NCBI GenBank assembly: GCA_030633645.1 | Contig: DAOVRY010000037.1 | Location: 1 to 6,855, forward strand | Direction: 5' to 3' | Length of the DNA: 6,855 nucleotides | From: Pseudomonadota bacterium | GTDB lineage: Bacteria > Desulfobacterota > DSM-4660 > Desulfatiglandales > B25-G16 | Shown here: piece by piece, positions 6,089-6,855 of the stretch | Layout: each line of letters starts with the position of its first letter | How positions within the stretch are numbered: position 1 is the first letter of the stretch | Translations under genes and position numbers: made by a program | Notes under the pieces: model-generated | What the model was told of the DNA's origin: nothing | What the model saw: the letters and a program-made list of their open reading frames with translations, nothing else | The model's database searches: none

Positions 6089-6855
6089 ATGCCAAGCCTG
6101 AATCTCATTACCAATGATGGCCGAAGTCTTAACTTCCCAATCTCAAAGAACAAGATTACCATTGGGCGCGGTGAGGATTGTGACCTTACGCTCACTTCTG
6201 ATAAGACCGTCTCCCGTCGTCACGCCCAGATTGAAAAAACAGAGGAGGGCTATCTTCTCACCGATCTTGGAAGTTACAATCGCACAAAGGTAAATGAAAA
6301 ACTGGTTCAGAGTGTTCTCCTAAAACACAATGACAAAATAAGAATCGGTCGAGCAAACCTCATATTCCTGACCAAGAAAAAAGAAAGTGCATCCCCTGAG
6401 GATTCTCTTGTCCTAACCACCGATACTGACCATGAAAAAGAGCATAACAAAATACTAAGAACCCCTTCAGGCAGTGGTCTCAGTGAATCTGACGAGCTGT
6501 TAGTGTCTATTGAGGATATGAAGCTCCCAAAGGAAGGGGTGATTACTGCTCAACCCGAAGAGACCGAGGCCGATTCAAAAATCTTAGAGAGAAGCAATAA
6601 GGTGCTTCGGGTGCTTTACGACATCAGTAGCCAGTTGACCTCCATTACCGATTTCAGGGAACTCCTGAAAAGAATGATGGATAACATCTTTCGGGTTATT
6701 GATGCTGATTATGGTTTTTTGCTCCTTACTGGAGATGGAGAAGAAGATCAGCTCACTCCTGTGGTAGTCAAACATAAAGATGACAAAGAAAAAGACAAAG
6801 AAACATTAAAGGTTAGTCGCACTATCATTGATAAAGTAATACATGATAAAGAGGC
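6089..6855 (+). CDS. FHA domain - GAF domain signalling protein (3' partial)
   Basis: The frame stays open from ATG 6089 to the right edge, giving 255 full codons. Residues 1-95 are an FHA domain, a phosphothreonine-peptide reader: ITIGRGEDCDLTL with Gly26-Arg27, then TVSRRHAQIE with Ser42, Arg43 and His45, then LTDLGSYNRTKVN with Asn64, and closing strands KIRIGRANLIFL. The usual NGT turn is NRT here. Residues 97-165 are an acidic Ser/Thr/Glu-rich linker. From about 166 (ILERSNKVLRVLYDISSQL) a GAF domain begins: TDFRELLKRMMDNIF, then DADYGFLLL, then SRTIIDKVI, at which point the window ends. In known proteins FHA-GAF is often followed by an output domain such as a sigma54-activator AAA+ with HTH, an adenylate or diguanylate cyclase, or a phosphatase or kinase; which one applies cannot be seen. 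GGAAAAGAG (6077-6085) is an acceptable ribosome binding site. It is probably cotranscribed with the PP2C gene, whose product may act on the FHA protein or its ligand. Confidence 0.9.
   Translation, partial: MPSLNLITNDGRSLNFPISKNKITIGRGEDCDLTLTSDKTVSRRHAQIEKTEEGYLLTDLGSYNRTKVNEKLVQSVLLKHNDKIRIGRANLIFLTKKKESASPEDSLVLTTDTDHEKEHNKILRTPSGSGLSESDELLVSIEDMKLPKEGVITAQPEETEADSKILERSNKVLRVLYDISSQLTSITDFRELLKRMMDNIFRVIDADYGFLLLTGDGEEDQLTPVVVKHKDDKEKDKETLKVSRTIIDKVIHDKE

Noticed and set aside
5301..6855. Type VI secretion post-translational regulation locus (PppA-Fha)
   Set aside because: No kinase or Tss gene is present, and the FHA protein carries a GAF domain, unlike the typical T6SS Fha architecture.

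Overview
The window reads as chromosomal DNA from a Gram-negative bacterium. My best guess is the former Deltaproteobacteria (Desulfobacterota), probably a metagenome-derived contig. That guess rests on the flavour of the SecA, ArgJ and epimerase proteins and on a secA-argJ neighbourhood; no taxonomic marker is present, so it is inference. All confident genes are on the + strand.

Positions 1-1805 form one open frame that enters from the left edge. From about nt 204 it encodes the C-terminal ~60% of SecA, the preprotein translocase ATPase, through to its zinc-binding tail. The first ~68 codons are in frame but do not look like SecA. They are about 36% G+C by hand count, against roughly 50% just downstream. 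NBD1 with Walker A and most of the preprotein-binding domain are absent, so this is either an assembly chimera or a real gene fusion or rearrangement.

Positions 1802-4000 hold argJ (arginine biosynthesis), overlapping the secA stop by ATGA, and then a UDP-glucuronate 4-epimerase-type sugar-nucleotide epimerase. With secA they make a plausible co-directional operon.

Positions 4001-4726 are a 726-base stretch without a convincing gene. It contains a 22-nt imperfect inverted repeat around a 37-nt loop, a perfect Shine-Dalgarno in front of a very short reading frame, two short hairpins and a weak sigma70-like promoter. It looks like a relic or repeat-rich boundary between the housekeeping operon and what follows.

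Positions 4727-6855 hold an unrecognised small protein with one N-terminal membrane segment, a 217-base gap with a possible promoter and a perfect 7-bp stem-loop, and then a signalling pair: a complete PP2C-type Ser/Thr phosphatase and, 20 bases downstream, an FHA-GAF protein cut by the right edge. The pair implies phosphothreonine-based signalling. The cognate Ser/Thr kinase is not in the window. No tRNA, rRNA, CRISPR array, complete insertion sequence or clear intrinsic terminator was seen.
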